A stretch of DNA of 22,600 bases from CAWHPS01 sp963831235. GTDB lineage: Bacteria > Fibrobacterota > OXYB2-FULL-49-7 > JAEUSG01. Both the position numbers and the translations under genes were made by a program. The notes under the pieces are model-generated. The model saw nothing but the letters and a program-made list of their open reading frames with translations, did not search any database and was not told the DNA's origin. Numbering within the stretch: the first letter of the stretch is position 1; the number at the start of each line of letters is the position of its first letter. Below, in pieces: positions 21,607-22,600 of this stretch. The DNA is taken from positions 1 to 22,600 of the forward strand of contig CAWHPS010000071.1 in assembly GCA_963831235.1 (NCBI GenBank), read 5' to 3'.

Positions 21607-22467
21607 CTATTGCAATGTATCTTTTACAGGTGTCTGAGGCTTAGGAGCAATAATATCCGTATTGTTATTCGGCATAATTAGAGGCGATGATAATGCCTTC
21701 TGGTCAAGCAGTGTGGGCGGATTGTATCCAACGAGATAACATGTCACACTGCCAAGAATTGGAATCTTCACTCTCATCATTACAGGCAGTTTTCTTTCAT
21801 CATCCGTAAGCCAAATCGACATCTTGCCTTTTTTTAAAAAAATACCGCTACTGGTTAGCATTGGTTCAGCATGAATACATTTGAATTTGCCAAGGGGTGT
21901 TTTGATTGTTTCTTTTCCCCAAATACGCACACGCAATGGATATGCCGTATAATCATCCAGACAGTTAATGTCAACGAAATCAGAAACATCAAGTGTCCGA
22001 AAATAATAAAAAGATGAAATAATATCCTGTACGTTTGGAACGGTCTTCATTGTTGAGTCTTTTTTTGTGGTAAAGTCCTGAGTAACGGCAATCCCATTTA
22101 CCTGATCAAATTCCGTTGTGCGGTATCTTTTATAATTACCCTCACGGATAAGTTTTACTATTTCATGGGAAAACAAACCATAAACATCAACAAAACTTAT
22201 ATTCGTATCTCGAATCGGATAAAAAACGGAAAGTGTGGAGTTCGAATGAGCTATCACCCTAATCTCGTAACAAAGCCTGTTTTTCATTCTAACGGTGTCA
22301 AGGACTTCCATTCTGGCAAAACCGCCGCTTATGAAACCATATTTTACCTCAAATTCAAGGGATTCACCTGGTCCGAAAACCTTGTTTTCGGCAAAGGAGG
22401 GGGCTGTTTCCGAAAAAACTGCGTTGGATGACATTATAATTAAAAGGATAAGTAATTGTTTAATCAT
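21607..22467 (-). CDS. DUF3108 secreted protein
   Basis: From the ATG at 22467 the protein has 286 residues and a clear signal peptide (MIKQLLILLIIMSSNAVFSE). The DUF3108 domain follows, with FGPGESLEFEVKYGFISGGFARMEV at its start, FYPIRDTNISFVDVYGLFS in the middle, and GKFKCIHAEPML plus MSIWLTDDERKLPVMMRVKIPILGSVTCYL towards the end. A short proline-rich tail follows. DUF3108 proteins are periplasmic or outer-membrane-associated beta-rich proteins of unknown function found widely in Gram-negative bacteria. A longer frame starts at an ATG at 22509, but that would overlap the upstream gene and spoil the signal peptide, so 22467 is preferred. It lies 13 bp past the stop of the phosphatase gene and is probably co-transcribed with it. 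Confidence 0.85.
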   Translation of the reverse strand: MIKQLLILLIIMSSNAVFSETAPSFAENKVFGPGESLEFEVKYGFISGGFARMEVLDTVRMKNRLCYEIRVIAHSNSTLSVFYPIRDTNISFVDVYGLFSHEIVKLIREGNYKRYRTTEFDQVNGIAVTQDFTTKKDSTMKTVPNVQDIISSFYYFRTLDVSDFVDINCLDDYTAYPLRVRIWGKETIKTPLGKFKCIHAEPMLTSSGIFLKKGKMSIWLTDDERKLPVMMRVKIPILGSVTCYLVGYNPPTLLDQKALSSPLIMPNNNTDIIAPKPQTPVKDTLQ

Positions 22468-22480
22468 TGTATGGCCTACA

Positions 22481-22600
22481 TTACATTTTGCTTGCGATTT
22501 GTGCAACATAGCCTTTTATCTGGTCTCGCGTATCACGGTAAATTTCAAGTGGGGCTCCCATTGGATCCTGTATGTCCTCTGATTTACCCTTTTTGTCAGA
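22481..22600 (-). CDS. Low-molecular-weight phosphotyrosine protein phosphatase, C-terminal end (partial)
   Basis: Only the last 39 codons are in the window; the 5' end lies beyond the right edge. They include EDIQDPMGAPLEIYRDTRDQ, which matches the C-terminal D-I-x-DP-x-G-x-x-x-E-x-Y segment of LMW-PTP/arsenate-reductase-like phosphatases. The aspartate of the DP pair is the general acid in this family. Such enzymes remove phosphate from tyrosine or arginine residues, often in control of exopolysaccharide synthesis. The catalytic C-x5-R loop is at the missing N-terminus, so activity cannot be judged. The stop is at 22481-22483. Confidence 0.68.
   Translation of the reverse strand, partial: SDKKGKSEDIQDPMGAPLEIYRDTRDQIKGYVAQIASKM

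Overview
The window looks like a chromosomal segment of a Gram-negative bacterium, most likely from the FCB group in the broad sense (Fibrobacterota-like lineages would fit). This is inferred from three things: a 286-residue primary-type sigma factor with no region 1.1, a PorV/PorQ-type outer-membrane barrel module, and housekeeping genes that mostly lack a clear Shine-Dalgarno sequence. No species can be named from the sequence alone.

Left part (1-2660). A truncated DUF3800 gene is followed by a broken YgjP-like (DUF45) metallopeptidase gene carrying a run of 14 G. Next come a sigma-70 factor on the minus strand, a short MazF/PemK-like remnant, and a tRNA-Arg(ACG) with its own promoter-like sequence and a strong hairpin terminator.

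Central part (2657-16799). This looks like ordinary chromosome. A GT9 glycosyltransferase and a radical SAM/SPASM protein run rightward. They converge, with a 21-bp 3' overlap, on a leftward operon encoding a YciB-like membrane protein, a B12-binding radical SAM protein and a YfhO-like/GT-C membrane protein split into two ORFs by what looks like one lost base. A PilZ protein is then translationally coupled to an M28-like zinc peptidase. After it comes a 1038-residue protein joining a PorV-like barrel, a TPR-like linker, a degenerate UshA-like phosphatase domain and a TolB-like propeller. An RluA-family pseudouridine synthase and a CapA-family protein complete this part.

Accessory part (16867-21519). 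A toxin-antitoxin locus on the minus strand has been invaded twice. The antitoxin-like gene (18817-19080) is intact. The TumE/DUF6516-type toxin gene is cut in two by a 1625-bp insert flanked by a 3-bp repeat GTT; joining the halves restores exactly 114 in-frame codons. The insert carries a FecR-like membrane protein, a small orphan gene, GGCGCC-based hairpins, a large imperfect inverted repeat, and a 19-bp repeat placed 3' of each of its two clearest ORFs. This layout resembles integron gene cassettes, but I could not find a complete attC site. An IS66-type element (19122-21511, 18-bp perfect terminal repeats, near-perfect 8-bp target duplication) sits just upstream of the antitoxin gene and carries a DruA-like DUF4338 gene with its transposase.

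Right edge (21607-22600). A DUF3108 secreted protein follows the 3' end of a low-molecular-weight phosphotyrosine phosphatase gene, both on the minus strand.
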